DNA of 64,000 nt, from positions 186,001 to 250,000 of the forward strand of contig JAKTTT010000007.1 in the NCBI GenBank assembly GCA_030581615.1, read 5' to 3'. The position numbers were made by a program, and so were the translations under genes. The DNA comes from Alloascoidea africana. Lineage: Eukaryota; Ascomycota; Alloascoideomycetes; Alloascoideales; Alloascoideaceae. A model generated the notes under the pieces. It saw only the letters and a list, made by a program, of their open reading frames with translations, was not told the origin of the DNA and made no database searches. Shown here piece after piece: positions 63,090 through 64,000 of the stretch. Each line of letters begins with the position of its first letter. The first letter of the stretch is position 1.

Positions 63090-64000
63090 CTATTTTTTCT
63101 GGAATTTTCTCAGTCCAAAGCCACTTTTTGACCCTGAATTACTTTTCCCTTCACCATTAGCTGATTGTTTGAAGAAAGATGGGCTTAGAATATTAGATGT
63201 TGTGGAGCTTTTCCCTACATCCTTGAGAAATGCAGGTCGGTGATGTCTAGATCCGCTGCTAGATTGTTGTGAAGTGCCTGTTTCATCGGCAATCCCATTT
63301 GGAATTTCTGATGTTGTTCCTGTTCCTGTTGTACTTGTGGCCGAACTGCTTGAAGGATCTGATCCTCGCGTGCTGGAAAGAAGAGAACCAGTATGTGAAT
63401 GAGTATTGCTTCCTCTTGCACTTTGTGTCTGGGAGGGACCAGCCTCTCCGTTACCATTGGCAAAACTGTCAACAATGCTTGGAGTACCGGCTCCGTACGC
63501 CGGAGCCAACCCCATCTCTTCAATGTAATCTGATTCCACCGCCGTGGAGTACGAAGGAACTCTGGAAAGATCGACTAGATCCACATTGCTCTGAGAGGGA
63601 GTGTGTGACGGCTGCTGGATACCTGATAGCAAACTCTCCAACGTGTTTTCATGACCCTGTGAAATAAAAGATTGGGAATGGTTCAGTGCCTGGTATGGAG
63701 AGCCACCAATTGGCGTTAGCATTGCTGGACTGGTCAGAGGAGTACCCAATTCCGATTGAATGGCTGAGACTGGCGCGGATCGAATAGCAATGTCAAAATA
63801 TCCACCTGAAGAATTCGTCATATTCATTGGTGTAGCAGGCTGAGAATAAAGCTGATCTAAAACTCGGTTTTCATAGTTTGGCGGCGCAGAATCAACTACT
63901 TGACCTGAAGAATTTCGGCGACCTATGATTATCGTTTCCTCACTAGTGGAATAATAGAAAGTACCTTCGCGATCAATGACTTGTCTTGCTTTAACCGATA
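63090..64000 (-). CDS. C-terminal part of an alpha-arrestin (Rod1/Rog3-type ubiquitin-ligase adaptor), cut by the right edge
   Basis: The minus strand is open from position 64000 to a TAG at 63092-63090, giving 303 residues of a C-terminus. The first visible part (SVKARQVIDREGTFYY, then TSEETIIIGRR) fits the end of an arrestin fold. A PPNY motif (63884-63873) and a second, VPSY, in LSRVPSYSTAVESD are PY-type sites that recruit the Rsp5 ubiquitin ligase. The LSRVPSY signature is characteristic of the Rod1/Rog3 (Art4/Art7) group, which promotes endocytosis of sugar transporters. The rest is a Ser/Thr/Gly-rich disordered tail ending GFGLRKFQKK, likely phospho-regulated. The arrestin domain itself lies outside the window, so the exact subfamily is inferred. 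Confidence 0.8.
   Translation of the reverse strand, partial: SVKARQVIDREGTFYYSTSEETIIIGRRNSSGQVVDSAPPNYENRVLDQLYSQPATPMNMTNSSGGYFDIAIRSAPVSAIQSELGTPLTSPAMLTPIGGSPYQALNHSQSFISQGHENTLESLLSGIQQPSHTPSQSNVDLVDLSRVPSYSTAVESDYIEEMGLAPAYGAGTPSIVDSFANGNGEAGPSQTQSARGSNTHSHTGSLLSSTRGSDPSSSSATSTTGTGTTSEIPNGIADETGTSQQSSSGSRHHRPAFLKDVGKSSTTSNILSPSFFKQSANGEGKSNSGSKSGFGLRKFQKK

Noticed and set aside
1-64000. rRNA, CRISPR arrays, intact transposons, centromere or telomere repeats
   Set aside because: None seen. There are no long inverted or direct repeats and no telomere-like tandem arrays. This was a reading by eye, so diverged fragments may be missed.

Overview
The window is nuclear DNA of a budding yeast (Saccharomycotina), AT-rich and sparsely populated, with about 17 confident or probable protein-coding genes in 64 kb. 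Orthologues of TIF11, TIM23, EST3, MPM1, SPF1, POL1, LHP1 and a TMEM16/IST2 protein point to this group. A twin-CX9C subunit of respiratory complex I (NDUFB7) excludes Saccharomycetaceae, which have lost complex I. CTG codons fall on invariant leucines in POL1 (VLVMDF at about 37465, KLTANSMYG at about 37723), so CTG is read as leucine and the CTG-Ser/Ala clades are excluded. I cannot name the species.

Layout, left to right: the 5' part of an unknown basic protein runs off the left edge (1-633, minus). Then come TIF11/eIF1A with three introns and a 9-nt microexon (3911-4796, minus), TIM23 (7219-7896), a 1455-residue unrecognised protein (9509-13876), tRNA-Asp (14718-14788, minus), NDUFB7 (16003-16398) and a GATA zinc-finger factor (17239-18484, minus). 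A 6 kb gap with no confident gene follows. Next is a dense block: EST3 (24440-25557), a 159-residue hypothetical (25783-26262), MPM1 (26603-27562, minus), a 2-oxoglutarate/Fe(II) dioxygenase (27977-29155), SPF1 (29482-33250, minus), a small membrane protein (33668-33880) and POL1 (34865-39312). A 5.3 kb convergent gap separates POL1 from a TALE homeodomain factor (44593-46005, minus). A 13.4 kb gap follows, then LHP1 (59446-60396), an IST2-type protein (60542-62683, minus) and the 3' end of an alpha-arrestin (63090-64000, minus).

Spliceosomal introns are common and lie at or near start codons. Six genes need one to make sense: TIF11, NDUFB7, the GATA factor, EST3, SPF1 and POL1. Introns are short (64-208 nt), with donors GTATGT, GTAAGT, GTATGA, GTGAGT or GTTAGT and branch sites such as TACTAAC or GCTAAC. 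Because of this, some small multi-exon genes probably hide in the gaps. Three candidates that join in frame are listed at low confidence (1551-1930, 14036-14391, 41073-41332).

The genes do not form a pathway; they are a normal mix of translation, mitochondrial import and respiration, telomere maintenance and replication, ER homeostasis and regulation. The most notable points are the 9-nt eIF1A microexon, a probable SPF1 start codon split by an intron, an EST3 that uses an intron where S. cerevisiae uses a ribosomal frameshift and carries a large insertion in its OB fold, and the very long non-coding tracts upstream of both DNA-binding regulators.
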